A stretch of 64,000 nt of DNA from Arenimonas metalli CF5-1 (GTDB lineage Bacteria; Pseudomonadota; Gammaproteobacteria; Xanthomonadales; Xanthomonadaceae), in the NCBI RefSeq assembly GCF_000747155.1, contig NZ_AVCK01000001.1:35301-99300 (forward strand), in the 5' to 3' direction. Of this stretch, positions 23,060 to 33,295 are shown one piece after another. The number at the start of each line of letters is the position of its first letter. Within the stretch, counting starts at the first letter, position 1. The translations under genes and the position numbers were made by a program. The notes below the pieces were generated by a model. The model was not told the DNA's origin, searched no databases, and saw only the letters and a program-made list of their open reading frames with translations.

Positions 23060-25744
23060 ATGTCTGAAGTCACCGTTGCTTCGCTGGCCAAAGTGCTGGG
23101 TATGCCCACCGAGAAGCTGCTCGAGCAGCTCGCGGGTGCGGGCATGACCTTCAGCGGGCCGGACCAGGTGGTCAGCAGCACCGAGAAGATGAAGCTGCTC
23201 GGCTTCCTGCGCCGCACCCACGGCAAGGACGACAAGCCGGCGGAAGCAGCCGTGCCCAAGAAGATCACCCTGCAGCGACGCAAGCAGGAAGAGCTGACCG
23301 TCAGCGCCGGCAAGACCAAGTCCACGGTCACCGTCGAGGTCCGCCAGAAGCGCACCTACGTCAAGCGCGACGAGGCCGAGGCGCCGGTGACCGACGAGCG
23401 CCAGGAAGCCCTGCGCAAGCTCGAGGAATCCAAGGCCCGCAACGACGCCGAACTGGCCGCGCTCAGCGAAGCCGACCGCAAGCGCAAGCTCGAGCGCGAC
23501 GCCGAGGAAGCCCGCCTGAAGGCCGAGGAAGCCGCGCGCAACGCGCCGGTGGTGGTCGAGCCGGAAGCGCCGGAGTTCGAAGAGGAAATCGAAGTCGCGC
23601 CGCCCAAGCCTGCGCCGCGCGTCCCCGCGCCGGGCCCGGTCGGCCAGATCATCATCCACGAGCCGCGCAAGGCCCGTCCGGTCGCGCCCAAGCCGGCCCC
23701 GGCGCCTGCGCGCCCGGCCCCGTCGGGCCCGAACAAGCCGGGTCCCGGCGCCGCCAAGCAGACCCCGCCGAAGGGCAAGACCGTGCGCGGTTCGCACGCG
23801 ATGGTCGACAACGAGGGCGACGAGGGCCAGGCCAGCCGCTTCGCGGCCGGCCAGCTGCACCTCACCGATTCCGAGCGCGCCCGTCGCGGCGCCGCCGGCA
23901 ACCGCAAGAAGACCAAGATGCGCGGCCCGGAGCCCTCGCGCACCGCCAGCGGCGCCCACGGCTTCTCGCGCCCGACCGCGCCGATCGTCCGCGACGTCTA
24001 CATCGGTGATTCCATCACCGTGGCCGACCTGGCCGTGAAGCTGGCCATGAAGGGCGGCGAAGTGGTGCGCGCGCTGTTCAAGATGGGCGTGATGGCCACC
24101 ATCAACCAGGTCATCGACCACGACACCGCGGTGCTGGTGACCGAGGAGCTCGGCCACCGCGCCAGCAAGGCCAACGAGGACGACGCCGAGATCGCGCTGG
24201 TCGCGCACCAGGAAGACGTGCAGGGCGAGCGCAAGACCCGCCCGCCGGTGGTCACCATCATGGGCCACGTCGACCACGGCAAGACCTCGCTGCTCGACTA
24301 CATCCGCCGCACCAAGGTGGCCACCGGCGAAGCCGGCGGCATCACCCAGCACATCGGCGCCTACCACGTCGAAACCGACCGCGGCGTCATCAGCTTCCTC
24401 GACACCCCGGGCCACTCGGCGTTCTCCGCCATGCGCGCCCGCGGCGCCAAGCTCACCGACATCGTGGTGCTGGTGGTCGCGGCCGACGACGGCGTGATGC
24501 CGCAGACGGTGGAAGCGGTGAACCACGCGCGCGCCGCCAAGGTGCCGCTGCTGATCGCCGTGAACAAGATGGACAAGCCGGAAGCCAACCCGGACAACGT
24601 CAAGCAGGGCCTGGTCAAGCTCGAAGTGGTGCCGGAAGAGTGGGGCGGCGACGTGCAGTTCGTGCCGATCTCGGCCAAGACCGGCATGGGCGTGGACGCG
24701 CTGCTCGAAGCCATCGCCGTGCAGGCCGAGGTGATGGAGCTCACTGCCGTGTACGACGCCCGCGCCACCGGCGTGGTCATCGAATCCGCGCTCGACAAGG
24801 GCCGCGGCCCGGTCGCCACCGTGCTCGTGCAGCAGGGCACCCTGAAGAAGGGCGACTACCTGGTCTGCGGCGTGCACTACGGCCGCGTCCGCGCGCTGTT
24901 CGACGAGAACGGCAAGCAGACCGACCAGGCCGAGCCGTCGATCCCGGTGCAGGTGCTGGGCCTGTCGGGCGTGCCCGACGCCGGCGACGACTTCGTGGTC
25001 GTGGCCGACGAGCGCCTGGCCAAGGAAGTCGCGCAGCAGCGCGACGCCAAGCGCCGCGAGTCGCGCCTGGTCGCCACCGCCGGTTCGCGCATGGAAGACA
25101 TCATGGCCTCGATGGGCCAGGACAAGGACCAGGCCAACCTCAACCTGCTGGTCAAGGCCGACGTGCAGGGTTCGGTCGAAGCGCTGCGCCAGGCCCTGGT
25201 GGCGCTGTCGAACGACCTGATCAAGATCAACGTGATCAGCTCGGGCGTGGGCGGCATCACCGAGTCCGACGCCACCCTGGCCGCGACCTCGAAGGCCGTG
25301 ATCATCGGCTTCAACGTCCGCGCCGACGCCAGCGCCCGCCGCATCATCGAGACCAATGGCCTCGACCTGCGCTACTTCTCGATCATCTACGACGTCATCG
25401 ACCAGGTGAAGCAGGTTGCTTCCGGCCTGCTGGGCGTGGAGATCCGCGAGGAGATCCTGGGCATCGCCGAGGTCCGCGACGTGTTCCGCAGCTCGAAGTT
25501 CGGCGCGGTCGCCGGTTCCCTCGTCATCGAGGGCACCGTGCGCAAGAGCAAGCCGATCCGCGTGCTGCGCAACTCGGTCGTGGTGTTCGAAGGCGAGCTG
25601 GAGTCGCTGCGTCGCTTCAAGGACAACGTCGAGGAAGTCCGCTCGGGTACCGAGTGCGGCATCGCGGTGAAGGCCTACAACGACGTGCAGCCGGGCGACC
25701 AGATCGAATGCTTCGAGCGCATCGAGGTCCAGCGCACGCTGTAA
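23060..25744 (+). CDS. infB: Translation initiation factor IF-2
   Basis: GTPase that brings initiator tRNA to the 30S subunit. The 894-residue protein has an N-terminal IF2_N domain, a long charged/Pro-Ala-rich linker (about 75-320), and a G domain from about residue 400 with [10 protein letters not shown] (P loop), DTPGHSAF (G3) and NKMDKP (G4). The beta-barrel and C-terminal fMet-tRNA-binding domains follow. AAGGAAT precedes ATG 23060. An internal start for a shorter isoform is possible but not evident. Confidence 0.97.
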   Translation: MSEVTVASLAKVLGMPTEKLLEQLAGAGMTFSGPDQVVSSTEKMKLLGFLRRTHGKDDKPAEAAVPKKITLQRRKQEELTVSAGKTKSTVTVEVRQKRTYVKRDEAEAPVTDERQEALRKLEESKARNDAELAALSEADRKRKLERDAEEARLKAEEAARNAPVVVEPEAPEFEEEIEVAPPKPAPRVPAPGPVGQIIIHEPRKARPVAPKPAPAPARPAPSGPNKPGPGAAKQTPPKGKTVRGSHAMVDNEGDEGQASRFAAGQLHLTDSERARRGAAGNRKKTKMRGPEPSRTASGAHGFSRPTAPIVRDVYIGDSITVADLAVKLAMKGGEVVRALFKMGVMATINQVIDHDTAVLVTEELGHRASKANEDDAEIALVAHQEDVQGERKTRPPVVTIMGHVDHGKTSLLDYIRRTKVATGEAGGITQHIGAYHVETDRGVISFLDTPGHSAFSAMRARGAKLTDIVVLVVAADDGVMPQTVEAVNHARAAKVPLLIAVNKMDKPEANPDNVKQGLVKLEVVPEEWGGDVQFVPISAKTGMGVDALLEAIAVQAEVMELTAVYDARATGVVIESALDKGRGPVATVLVQQGTLKKGDYLVCGVHYGRVRALFDENGKQTDQAEPSIPVQVLGLSGVPDAGDDFVVVADERLAKEVAQQRDAKRRESRLVATAGSRMEDIMASMGQDKDQANLNLLVKADVQGSVEALRQALVALSNDLIKINVISSGVGGITESDATLAATSKAVIIGFNVRADASARRIIETNGLDLRYFSIIYDVIDQVKQVASGLLGVEIREEILGIAEVRDVFRSSKFGAVAGSLVIEGTVRKSKPIRVLRNSVVVFEGELESLRRFKDNVEEVRSGTECGIAVKAYNDVQPGDQIECFERIEVQRTL

Positions 25745-25759
25745 GGCGCGCGCGAGCCC

Positions 25760-26122
25760 ATGGCGAAGAAGAGCTTCCATCGCACCGACCGCGTCGCGGC
25801 CCAGCTGCGGCGCGACATCGGCCAGATCGTGCACCAGGCCGTGCGTGAGTTCGGCCTGCCCTCGGTCAGCGTGTCCGACGTCGAGGTCACGCGCGACCTG
25901 GCCCATGCCAAGGTCTTCGTGACCGCGCTGATCGGCGAGCAGGGCCCGGCCGCGGTGAAGGGCCTGAAGGAGATCGCGCCCGAGCTGCGCTATCGCCTGG
26001 GCCAGGCCGTGCGCATGCGCCACGTGCCCGAGATTCATTTCTTCTACGACGATTCGGTCGACAAGGGCGAGCGCATCGACCAGCTGCTGCGCGACAACCC
26101 GCCCGGCCCCGCCGAAGACTGA
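25760..26122 (+). CDS. rbfA: Ribosome-binding factor A
   Basis: KH-fold protein needed for late 30S maturation and cold adaptation. The 120-residue protein carries [38 protein letters not shown] and [15 protein letters not shown], all family hallmarks. Lies 15 bp after infB and 9 bp before truB. Confidence 0.96.
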   Translation: MAKKSFHRTDRVAAQLRRDIGQIVHQAVREFGLPSVSVSDVEVTRDLAHAKVFVTALIGEQGPAAVKGLKEIAPELRYRLGQAVRMRHVPEIHFFYDDSVDKGERIDQLLRDNPPGPAED

Positions 26123-26131
26123 GCCCCGCGC

Positions 26132-27100
26132 GTGGGCCGCACCGTCTTCCGCCCGCTCGACGGCATCCTGCTGCTCGACAAGCCCGCCGGCCTGAGTTCC
26201 AACCAGGCCCTGCAGCGCGTGCGCCACCTGTTCCGCGCCGAGAAGGGCGGCCACACCGGCGCGCTCGACCCGCTGGCCACCGGCCTGCTGCCGCTGTGCT
26301 TCGGCGAGGCCACCAAGATCGCCGGCCTGCTGCTGGGTGGCCGCAAGGCCTACGAGGCCGAAGTGCGGCTGGGCCAGGTCACCGACACCGACGACGCCGA
26401 CGGCCTGGTGCTGCGCGAGCGGCCGGTGCCGGCGCTGGACCGCGCCACGGTGGAGGCGGCGCTCAGCCCCTTCCTCGGCCGGATCCTGCAGCGTCCGCCG
26501 ATCTATTCGGCCCTGAAGCAGGGCGGGGAGCCGCTGTACGCCAAGGCCCGCCGGGGCGAGGCCATCGAGGTCGCCGAGCGCGAGGTCGAGGTCGAAGCCA
26601 TCGACCTGCTGGCGCTGGACGGCGACCGCCTGCGCCTGGCCGTGACCTGCGGCTCGGGCACCTACATCCGCAGCCTGGCCCGCGACCTGGGCGAAGCCCT
26701 GGGCTGCGGCGCCCACATCACGGCGCTGCGCCGGACCTGGGTGGAGCCGTTCAATCCGCCGGTCATGCACCCCTTCGAGGCCCTCGAGGCCACGGCCGCG
26801 GCGGGCGGGGAGGGCGCGCTGGAGGCCCTGTTGCTGCCCGTGGAGGCCGGGCTGGCGCACTGGCCGGCCGTGGTGGTGGAGCCGGACCAGGCCCGCCGGT
26901 TGGGGCAAGGCCAGGCCGTTTCGGGACTGAAGTCCCTCCTACAGGGGGCGGACGAGGTCCCTGTAGGAGGGCCTTCAGGCCCGAAGCCCTTCACCGTGAA
27001 CCTGCTGGACGAATCCGGCCGCTCCCTGGGCCTCGGCGAGTGGCGTGAAGACGGCCAACTCTGGCCCAAGCGCCTGTTCCGCTGGGCTTCTGCCTCCTGA
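26132..27100 (+). CDS. truB: tRNA pseudouridine-55 synthase, with REP-encoded insert
   Basis: Makes pseudouridine 55 in the T loop of tRNAs. The 322-residue protein starts with GTG at 26132. The catalytic Asp46 lies in [35 protein letters not shown] and RPPIYSALK are conserved substrate-binding segments. In the C-terminal PUA-like domain, residues 264-287 ([20 protein letters not shown] plus KPKF-like end) are encoded by two REP units placed in frame; the reading frame then resumes with the family C-terminus ([18 protein letters not shown]). The insert probably forms a surface loop and is unlikely to touch the active site. Tight spacing with rbfA suggests one operon. Confidence 0.95.
   Translation: MGRTVFRPLDGILLLDKPAGLSSNQALQRVRHLFRAEKGGHTGALDPLATGLLPLCFGEATKIAGLLLGGRKAYEAEVRLGQVTDTDDADGLVLRERPVPALDRATVEAALSPFLGRILQRPPIYSALKQGGEPLYAKARRGEAIEVAEREVEVEAIDLLALDGDRLRLAVTCGSGTYIRSLARDLGEALGCGAHITALRRTWVEPFNPPVMHPFEALEATAAAGGEGALEALLLPVEAGLAHWPAVVVEPDQARRLGQGQAVSGLKSLLQGADEVPVGGPSGPKPFTVNLLDESGRSLGLGEWREDGQLWPKRLFRWASAS
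26920..26992 (+). repeat. GTAG REP pair inside truB (inverted order)
   Basis: Two REP units face each other within the truB reading frame. The first (26920-26946) is the reverse-oriented half with stem GGGACT-GA-AGTCCC and ends CTACAGGG; the second (26959-26992) is the forward half CCCTGTAGGAGGG with stem GGGCCT-TC-AGGCCC. Elsewhere in the window the halves are in the opposite order. The 73-bp block adds 24 codons without a stop. Confidence 0.9.
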
Positions 27101-27136
27101 AGCCCGCGCCCGGACCAGGCCGCGCCGCCTAAAGCC

Positions 27137-27164
27137 TTGTCCGCAAAGGCGCCTTCCGTTAAAC
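27137..27164 (+). promoter_or_regulatory. Candidate rpsO promoter
   Basis: TTGTCC at 27137-27142 and TTAAAC at 27159-27164 with a 16-bp spacer, in the 166-bp gap between truB and rpsO. The leader of roughly 95 nt that follows is GC-rich and could fold, as expected where S15 represses its own translation, but I cannot show a specific S15 site. Confidence 0.5.
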
Positions 27165-27266
27165 TTTCGCGGCTTTCACAAGCACCTCCCAACCGGCGGG
27201 CCACGCGGTGCGGCGCCAATCCTGGCGACGTTCCTGCAGGCTGCGCATCACCGAGAAGAAAACACC

Positions 27267-27527
27267 ATGTCCATCGATTCCGCCAAGATCATCGAAGAGT
27301 TCAAGCGCGTCCCCAACGACACCGGCTCGCCGGAAGTCCAGGTCGCCCTGCTCTCCGCCCGCATCGACCACCTGACCGACCACTTCAAGGCGCACAAGCA
27401 GGACCACCACTCCCGCCGCGGCCTGCTCAAGATGGTCAACCAGCGCCGTTCGCTGCTGGGTTACCTGAAGAAGAAGGACCAGGCGCGCTACCAGACGCTG
27501 ATCGAGCGCTTGGGCCTGCGCCGCTAA
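27267..27527 (+). CDS. rpsO: 30S ribosomal protein S15
   Basis: Primary 16S rRNA-binding protein of the 30S platform. The 86-residue sequence includes [35 protein letters not shown] and [12 protein letters not shown], which are near invariant in S15. I chose ATG 27267 ([12 protein letters not shown]). It precedes pnp, as in E. coli. Confidence 0.98.
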   Translation: MSIDSAKIIEEFKRVPNDTGSPEVQVALLSARIDHLTDHFKAHKQDHHSRRGLLKMVNQRRSLLGYLKKKDQARYQTLIERLGLRR

Positions 27528-27541
27528 GGCAAGCAATAAAG

Positions 27542-27565
27542 ACGCGGCGCAGAGATGCGCCGCGT
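27542..27565 (+). terminator. rpsO-pnp intergenic hairpin
   Basis: Perfect 10-bp stem ACGCGGCGCA/TGCGCCGCGT with a GAGA loop, followed by TGCATTT, a weak T run. It lies 14 bp after rpsO. In E. coli the same gap holds a leaky terminator and an RNase III site that governs pnp expression; a similar role here is inference. Confidence 0.7.
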
Positions 27566-27651
27566 TGCATTTGGGGGCTTCGAAATCCCCGGATGCACCC
27601 CGCCGGGCAGGGTGCCCGTCGGACTGAATCCGAAAAGAGGAAAACATCATC

Positions 27652-29751
27652 GTGGCGAAAGTAACCAAGACGTTCCAGTACGGTCAGCACCAGGTCACCC
27701 TCGAGACGGGCGAGATCGCCCGCCAGGCCAGTGGCTCGGTCATCGTCAAGTTCGACGACACCGTCGTGCTGGTGACGGCGGTCGGCAACAAGAACGCGAA
27801 GGAAGGCATGGACTTCTTCCCGCTCACCGTCGACTACATCGAGAAGTTCTACGCCGGCGGCCGCATCCCGGGTGGCTTCTTCAAGCGCGAGGGTCGCCAG
27901 ACCGAGCGCGAGACCCTGGTTTCCCGCCTGATCGATCGCCCGATCCGCCCGCTGTTCCCCGAGGGCTTCCGCAATGAAGTCCAGGTCATCGCCACCGTGA
28001 TGTCGATGAACCCCGAGATCCACGGCGACATCCCGGCCCTGATCGGCGCCTCCGCCGCGCTGGCCCTGTCGGGCATCCCGTTCGCGGGCCCGATCGGCGC
28101 CGCCAAGGTCGGCTATGCCAACGGCAAGTACCTGCTCAACCCGTCCACTACCGAACTCAAGACCTCCGACCTCGAGCTGGTCGTCGCCGGCACCGCGGGC
28201 GCCGTGCTGATGGTCGAGTCCGAGGCCAAGGAGCTGAGCGAAGACGTGATGCTGGGCGCCGTGATGTTCGGCCACCAGCAGCTGCAGACCGTCATCAAGG
28301 CCATCAACGAGCTGGTCGCCGAAGTCGGCGTCACCCGCTGGGACTGGAAGGCGGCCGAGAAGGCGCAGGCCCCGATCGACGCGCTCAAGGCCGCCATCGG
28401 CGACAAGCTGGCCGCTGCGTTCCAGATCAAGGACAAGCTGGCCCGCCGCGACGCCATCTCGGCGCTCAAGAAGGAAGTCATCGAGTCGCTGAAGCCGCAG
28501 GCCGAGGCCAACGGCTGGAACCTGGCCGAGCTGTCGAAGGAATTCGGCGAGTTCGAGTACAGCACCATGCGTGACTCCGTGCTCAAGACCAAGGTCCGCA
28601 TCGACGGCCGCGCGCTCGACACCGTGCGCCCGATCACCGTGAAGACCGGCGTGCTGCCGCGCACCCACGGCTCCTCGCTGTTCACCCGCGGCGAGACCCA
28701 GGCCATCGTGGTCGCCACCCTCGGCACCGCGCGCGACGGCCAGATCATCGACGCCGTCGAAGGCGAGTCGAAGGACCACTTCCTGTTCCACTACAACTTC
28801 CCGCCGTACTCGGTCGGTGAAGCCGGCCGCATGATGGGCCCGAAGCGTCGCGAGATCGGCCACGGCCGCCTTGCCCGCCGCGGCGTCCAGGCCGTGATGC
28901 CGTCGATGGAGTCGTTCCCGTACACCATCCGCGTCGTCTCGGAGATCACCGAGTCGAATGGTTCCTCGTCGATGGCCTCGGTCTGCGGTTCCTCGCTGGC
29001 CCTGATGGACGCCGGCGTGCCGATCAAGGCGCCGGTCGCCGGCATCGCGATGGGCCTGGTGAAGGAAGGCAGCGACTACGTCGTGCTGTCCGACATCCTG
29101 GGTGACGAAGACCACCTCGGCGACATGGACTTCAAGGTCGCCGGCACCGAGGGCGGCATCTCCGCCCTGCAGATGGACATCAAGATCGACGGCATCACCG
29201 AAGAGATCATGAAGGTCGCGCTGGCCCAGGCCAAGCAGGGCCGCCTGCACATCCTCGGCGAGATGGCGAAGGCCATCACCGCGCCGCGCTCGGAGCTGTC
29301 CGAGTACGCGCCGCGCCTGCTGACCATCAAGATCCACCCGGACAAGATCCGCGAAGTGATCGGCAAGGGTGGCGCGACCATCCAGGGCATCACCAAGGAA
29401 ACCGGCACCCAGATCGACATCCAGGACGACGGCACCATCGTCATCGCCTCGGTCAACGCCGCCGCCGCCCAGGCCGCGAAGGCGCGCATCGAGCAGATCA
29501 CGTCCGACGTCGAGCCGGGCCGCATCTACGAGGGCAAGGTCGCCAAGATCATGGACTTCGGCGCCTTCGTGACCATCGCCCCGGGCAAGGACGGCCTGGT
29601 GCACGTGTCGCAGATCTCCAACGAGCGCGTCGAGAAGGTCTCGGACAAGCTCAAGGAAGGCGACCTGGTCAAGGTCAAGGTGCTGGAAGTGGACAAGCAG
29701 GGCCGCATCCGCCTGTCCATCAAGGCCGTCGAGGAGGGCGAGGGCGTCTGA
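27652..29751 (+). CDS. pnp: Polyribonucleotide nucleotidyltransferase (PNPase)
   Basis: Phosphorolytic 3'-to-5' exoribonuclease, trimeric, part of the RNA degradosome. The 699-residue protein has two RNase PH domains ([20 protein letters not shown] and [16 protein letters not shown] motif with [15 protein letters not shown]), then a KH domain ([15 protein letters not shown]) and a C-terminal S1 domain ([15 protein letters not shown]). Starts with GTG at 27652; AGAGG lies 11 bp upstream. Confidence 0.96.
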   Translation: MAKVTKTFQYGQHQVTLETGEIARQASGSVIVKFDDTVVLVTAVGNKNAKEGMDFFPLTVDYIEKFYAGGRIPGGFFKREGRQTERETLVSRLIDRPIRPLFPEGFRNEVQVIATVMSMNPEIHGDIPALIGASAALALSGIPFAGPIGAAKVGYANGKYLLNPSTTELKTSDLELVVAGTAGAVLMVESEAKELSEDVMLGAVMFGHQQLQTVIKAINELVAEVGVTRWDWKAAEKAQAPIDALKAAIGDKLAAAFQIKDKLARRDAISALKKEVIESLKPQAEANGWNLAELSKEFGEFEYSTMRDSVLKTKVRIDGRALDTVRPITVKTGVLPRTHGSSLFTRGETQAIVVATLGTARDGQIIDAVEGESKDHFLFHYNFPPYSVGEAGRMMGPKRREIGHGRLARRGVQAVMPSMESFPYTIRVVSEITESNGSSSMASVCGSSLALMDAGVPIKAPVAGIAMGLVKEGSDYVVLSDILGDEDHLGDMDFKVAGTEGGISALQMDIKIDGITEEIMKVALAQAKQGRLHILGEMAKAITAPRSELSEYAPRLLTIKIHPDKIREVIGKGGATIQGITKETGTQIDIQDDGTIVIASVNAAAAQAAKARIEQITSDVEPGRIYEGKVAKIMDFGAFVTIAPGKDGLVHVSQISNERVEKVSDKLKEGDLVKVKVLEVDKQGRIRLSIKAVEEGEGV

Positions 29752-29775
29752 GCCCCCGCTTCCACGCAGCACACG

Positions 29776-29805
29776 AGAAAGCGGGCTTCGGCCCGCTTTT
29801 TCTTT
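29776..29805 (+). terminator. Rho-independent terminator after pnp
   Basis: Stem AAAGCGGGC-TTCG-GCCCGCTTT followed by TTCTTT, 25 bp after the pnp stop. A strong canonical structure closing the rpsO-pnp unit. Confidence 0.9.
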
Positions 29806-29812
29806 GTCCGCT

Positions 29813-29883
29813 CCCTGTAGGAGGGACTTCAGTCCCGAAGCCCTTCGCCGAAAAGCTTCGGGACTGAAGTCCCTCCTACAGGG
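29813..29883 (+). repeat. GTAG REP pair (ACT-type stems)
   Basis: Two inverted REP units, each GTAGGAGGGACTTCAGTCCC followed by GAAGC, joined by a short linker with CGCCGAAA. Together they form a 71-bp near-perfect palindrome starting CCCTGTAGG and ending CCTACAGGG. It sits between the pnp terminator and the next gene, ending 13 bp before that gene's candidate -10 (TAGAGT). Confidence 0.9.
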
Positions 29884-29930
29884 AAGCGAGCGCTGGTAGA
29901 GTCTTGGCGTCCCCCCCAGCCGAGCACACC

Positions 29931-30575
29931 ATGGCCAATGCGTCCCAGGATCTGGATGTCTTCGTGCGCGATGCGCTGGTCCGTGGCCTGCCGCGCGGCG
30001 AGATCGAGCAGGCGCTGGTGACGGCCGGCTGGCCGCAGGAACAGGCGCGGGCGGCGCTGTCGGTGTATGCCGACCAGGCCTTCCCGGTGCCGGTGCCGCG
30101 CCCGCGGGCCTATCTGTCCGCGCGCGAGGCGTTCCTGTACCTGACGCTGTTCGTGACGCTTTACCTGTTCGCGTACCACCTCGGCAGCCTGCTGTTCGAC
30201 CTGCTCAACCTCAGGCTGCCGGATCCGGCGGACAACGAGTACCGCGCGGCCCAGCTGCCGGATTCGATCCGGTTCTCCACGGCCGCGCTGATCATTTCGT
30301 TCCCGGTGTTCCTGTTCCTGGCCAACCTGGTCGCAAGGGAGCAGCGCAGCCATCCCGCCAAGCGGCTGTCGGTGGTGCGGCGGTGGCTGACTTACCTCAC
30401 GCTGTTCGTGGCGGCCTGCGTGCTGCTCGGCGACATGATCGCGCTCGTCGACGGCTTGCTGTCGGGCGAGGCATCGCTGCGCTTCCTGCTCAAGGTGGCG
30501 GTGGTGCTGGCCATCGCCGGCTCGGTGCTCGGGTACTACCTGTGGGACCTGCGTCGCGACGAGGCGGACGCGTGA
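29931..30575 (+). CDS. DUF5671-type membrane protein
   Basis: A 214-residue protein of unknown function. Residues about 5-45 form a helical, UBA-like segment (FVRDALVRGLPRGEIEQALV); after a Pro-rich linker come four predicted membrane helices starting with EAFLYLTLFVTLYLFAYHLG, a pattern typical of DUF5671. A TAGAGT -10-like box lies at 29897. The stop overlaps the next gene (GTGA), which is also a membrane protein, so the two probably act together. Family recognition is by sequence pattern only. Confidence 0.7.
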   Translation: MANASQDLDVFVRDALVRGLPRGEIEQALVTAGWPQEQARAALSVYADQAFPVPVPRPRAYLSAREAFLYLTLFVTLYLFAYHLGSLLFDLLNLRLPDPADNEYRAAQLPDSIRFSTAALIISFPVFLFLANLVAREQRSHPAKRLSVVRRWLTYLTLFVAACVLLGDMIALVDGLLSGEASLRFLLKVAVVLAIAGSVLGYYLWDLRRDEADA

Positions 30576-31021
30576 GCGCCGCCCGGCCGGGTCGCCTGCT
30601 GCTCATCGTGGCCACGGGAGTGGTCGTGCTGGCCTTGGGCGCGGGGCTGTGGACCATCGGTGCGCCGGGCGCCCAGCGCGACCTGCGGCTGGACGAGCGT
30701 CGCCAGGAAAATCTTGCCCGCCTGGATTCAGCCATCCGCGAGTATCGGGAGGAGAACGGCGCGCTGCCTGCGGACCTCGGGGTGCTGGCATCCCGGCCCG
30801 GCGTGCGCATCGCGGTCGCCGATCCGGTGACCGACGAGCCCTACGGGTACACCGTGACCAGCGACCGCAGCTTTCGCCTTTGTGCCACGTTCGTCACCGA
30901 TTCCTCGAAGACGGCGACCAGCCGCTTCCTCGACAAGCGGTTTCCCCACGGCATCGGCACGACCTGTTTCGACCTGAAAGTCGGGGCGCGCCCCGATGAC
31001 GCCGCGGGCACCGAGCCATGA
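30572..31021 (+). CDS. Single-pass membrane protein, unknown function
   Basis: A 149-residue protein starting with GTG at 30572. It has one N-terminal membrane helix (LLLIVATGVVVLALGAGLW) and a soluble periplasmic domain with RLDSAIREYREENGALPADL, which resembles the start of pseudopilin-like domains where a helix precedes a short beta region; DPVTDEPYGYTVT follows. There is no prepilin cleavage site, so it is not a true pseudopilin. Overlaps the DUF5671 gene upstream and pssA downstream (ATGA), so all three are probably one operon. Confidence 0.6.
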   Translation: MSAARPGRLLLIVATGVVVLALGAGLWTIGAPGAQRDLRLDERRQENLARLDSAIREYREENGALPADLGVLASRPGVRIAVADPVTDEPYGYTVTSDRSFRLCATFVTDSSKTATSRFLDKRFPHGIGTTCFDLKVGARPDDAAGTEP

Positions 31022-31629
31022 AGCGCCACTTCTCGATGATCCGCGGGTTCCACCTGGCCGACTGGCTGACGCTGGGCAATGCCTTCTGCGGCACCGGCGC
31101 GGTCTTCGCCGCGATGCGCTTCCTGCAGGACGGGCGCACGGCGGATTTGCTGTGGGGCATGGCGCTGATCCCGCTGGCCTTCATCTTCGATGCGCTCGAC
31201 GGCTGGGTGGCGCGCCATCGGCACACCGCGTCCACGCTGGGCCGCGAACTCGACTCGCTGTCGGACGTGATCTCGTTCGGCGTCGCGCCCGCGGCGCTGG
31301 CCTACGCCTGCGGCATGCAGGGCGGCTGGGACTGGGTGGTGCTGTCCTACTTCGTCTGCTGCGGCGTGAGCCGGCTGGCGCGCTACAACGTCACCGCCGA
31401 GTCGCTCACCGGCGACGAGGGCAAGGTGCGCTACTTCGAAGGCACGCCGATCCCGACCAGCCTGGCGCTGGTGGTCGTGCTGGCGGTGGCCGCCTGGCAG
31501 GGCCGCATCGGCGACGCCATCTGGTTCGGCAGCGTGCGCCTGGGCTGGGAGCTGCACCCGCTGGTGCTGCTGTACGCCGTGTCGGGCTCGCTGATGATCA
31601 GCAAGACGATCCGCATCCCCAAGCCCTGA
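31018..31629 (+). CDS. pssA: CDP-diacylglycerol-serine O-phosphatidyltransferase
   Basis: Makes phosphatidylserine from CDP-diacylglycerol and serine, the first step to phosphatidylethanolamine; inner membrane. The 203-residue protein has the CDP-alcohol phosphotransferase motif DALDGWVARHRHTASTLGRE followed by LDSLSD, i.e. the pattern DxxDGxxAR(8x)GxxxDxxxD. Five to six membrane helices are predicted. It is of the PssA type II class. A different CDP-alcohol head-group transferase cannot be excluded from the motif alone. Confidence 0.8.
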   Translation: MKRHFSMIRGFHLADWLTLGNAFCGTGAVFAAMRFLQDGRTADLLWGMALIPLAFIFDALDGWVARHRHTASTLGRELDSLSDVISFGVAPAALAYACGMQGGWDWVVLSYFVCCGVSRLARYNVTAESLTGDEGKVRYFEGTPIPTSLALVVVLAVAAWQGRIGDAIWFGSVRLGWELHPLVLLYAVSGSLMISKTIRIPKP

Positions 31630-31642
31630 GCCGCCGTCCGCC

Positions 31643-32497
31643 GTGAACCTCCCCACCCTGGCGGCGATCGATGAGCACCTGGTGGGCGCGCGGCCACACC
31701 CCTGGCTCGCACGATGGCCGCGCTTCCTGCGCGAGTTCCTGTACTTCGGCATCAAGGAGGCGCGGGCCTGCCTGTTCGTGGTGCTGTTCTTCGCCGCCGT
31801 GTTCACCGTGCCGCGCGAAGGGCTGTTCGGCATCGCGCGCTACGACGTGCTGCTGTTCGCGGCGCTGGCGATCCAGGCTTTCATGCTGCTGGCCAAGCTC
31901 GAGACCTGGGACGAGCTCAAGGCGATCTGCCTGTTCCATGCCGTGGGCTTCGCGCTGGAGGTGTTCAAGACCTCGCCGTCGATCGGCTCCTGGAGCTACC
32001 CCGATGGCGGCGTGACCAAGGTGCTGGGCGTGCCGCTGTTCGCCGGCTTCATGTACGCGGCGGTGGGCAGCTACATCATCCAGGCCTGGCGCCTGTTCGA
32101 CCTGCGCGTGCAGCACCACCCGCCGCACTGGATGGCGGCGCTGGTGGCCATCCTGATCTACGCCAACTTCTTCACCCACCATTACATCGGCGACTACCGC
32201 TGGTACCTCGCCGCGGCGGCGCTGGGCCTGTACGCGCGTTCCACCGTGGTGTTCCGCCCGCTCGACCGCGACCGCCGCATGCCGCTGCTGCTGGCCTTCG
32301 TGCTGATCGGTTTCTTCATCTGGATCGCCGAGAACATCAGCACCTTCTTCCACGTCTGGAGCTACCCGAACCAGTTTGGCGCCTGGGCCGTGGTGCACGT
32401 GGGCAAGTGGAGCTCGTGGGCGCTGCTGGTGGTGATGACCTTCACCATCGTCGCCAACCTCAAGCACATCAAGGCGCGGATCCACGTGCCCGACTGA
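31643..32497 (+). CDS. DUF817 family membrane protein
   Basis: A 284-residue polytopic membrane protein with about eight helices. The conserved features I recognise as DUF817 are FGIKEARACLFVVLFF, FKTSPSIGSWSYPD, NFFTHHYIGDYRWYL and IAENISTFFHVWSYP. It starts with GTG at 31643, 13 bp after pssA; the ribosome site is weak. Biochemical role unknown. Confidence 0.75.
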   Translation: MNLPTLAAIDEHLVGARPHPWLARWPRFLREFLYFGIKEARACLFVVLFFAAVFTVPREGLFGIARYDVLLFAALAIQAFMLLAKLETWDELKAICLFHAVGFALEVFKTSPSIGSWSYPDGGVTKVLGVPLFAGFMYAAVGSYIIQAWRLFDLRVQHHPPHWMAALVAILIYANFFTHHYIGDYRWYLAAAALGLYARSTVVFRPLDRDRRMPLLLAFVLIGFFIWIAENISTFFHVWSYPNQFGAWAVVHVGKWSSWALLVVMTFTIVANLKHIKARIHVPD

Positions 32498-32546
32498 GCC
32501 CGGCCCGGGCGACGCTGGTAAAGTGCCCGGCCAAAGGGGGATCCGC

Positions 32547-33161
32547 ATGGACTATCTGCTCGTCACGCTCGACCTGGTCGGCACCTTCGTGTTCGCGCTC
32601 AGCGGCGCGCTGGTGGGCGTGCGGCACCGGCTCGACCTGTTCGGCGTGCTGGTGCTGTCCTTCGTGGCGGCCAACGGCGGCGGCGTGATGCGCGACACCA
32701 TGATCGGCGCGACGCCGCCGGCGGCGCTGCAGGACTGGCGCTATGTCGCGATTTCGATCGCCGCTGGCTTGCTCACGTTCTGGCGGGCCGGTGCCATCGA
32801 GCGCTGGCGCAATCCCGTGCAGAGCATCGACGCGCTCGGCCTCGGCGTGTTCGCCGTGGCAGGCGCGCTGAAGGCGCAGGCCTTCGGCCTGGGTCCGGTC
32901 GGCGCGATGCTGCTGGGCATGCTCACCGGCATCGGCGGCGGCATGATCCGCGACGTGCTGGTGGCGCAGGTGCCCACCGTGCTCAAGGCCGAGCTCTATG
33001 CCATCGCCGCGCTGTGCGGCGCCGGCGTGGTGGTGCTCGGAACGGCGCTGGACCTGCCCCTGGCGGCCGTGGTGGTGGCCGGCGTCGTCACCTGCACCGG
33101 CCTGCGCCTGTTCGCGATCCGCCGCGGTTGGGCGCTGCCGGTGGCGCGGCCGCCGGAGTAG
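32547..33161 (+). CDS. TRIC-type cation channel family protein (UPF0126)
   Basis: A 204-residue membrane protein made of two similar three-helix halves, the layout of the YadS/YicG (UPF0126) family related to trimeric intracellular cation channels. The repeats are seen as DLVGTFVFALSGALVGVRHR with NGGGVMRDTMIG, then ALGLGVFAVAGALKA with IGGGMIRDVLVAQ. I chose ATG 32547 after AAAGGGGGATCC; a TAAAGT box lies about 30 bp upstream. Ion selectivity is unknown here. Confidence 0.82.
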   Translation: MDYLLVTLDLVGTFVFALSGALVGVRHRLDLFGVLVLSFVAANGGGVMRDTMIGATPPAALQDWRYVAISIAAGLLTFWRAGAIERWRNPVQSIDALGLGVFAVAGALKAQAFGLGPVGAMLLGMLTGIGGGMIRDVLVAQVPTVLKAELYAIAALCGAGVVVLGTALDLPLAAVVVAGVVTCTGLRLFAIRRGWALPVARPPE

Positions 33162-33295
33162 CCAGCCAGGCTGAATCCTCCCCGACCATGGCGACCGGCA
33201 ACTAGCGGTGCGTTCAGGCAGCCACTGCTATCAACGTCGCACGCAGGCAGGCCAGCAACCCAAAGGCCCGCCGCGCCACCGAGAGGAGACGCCCC

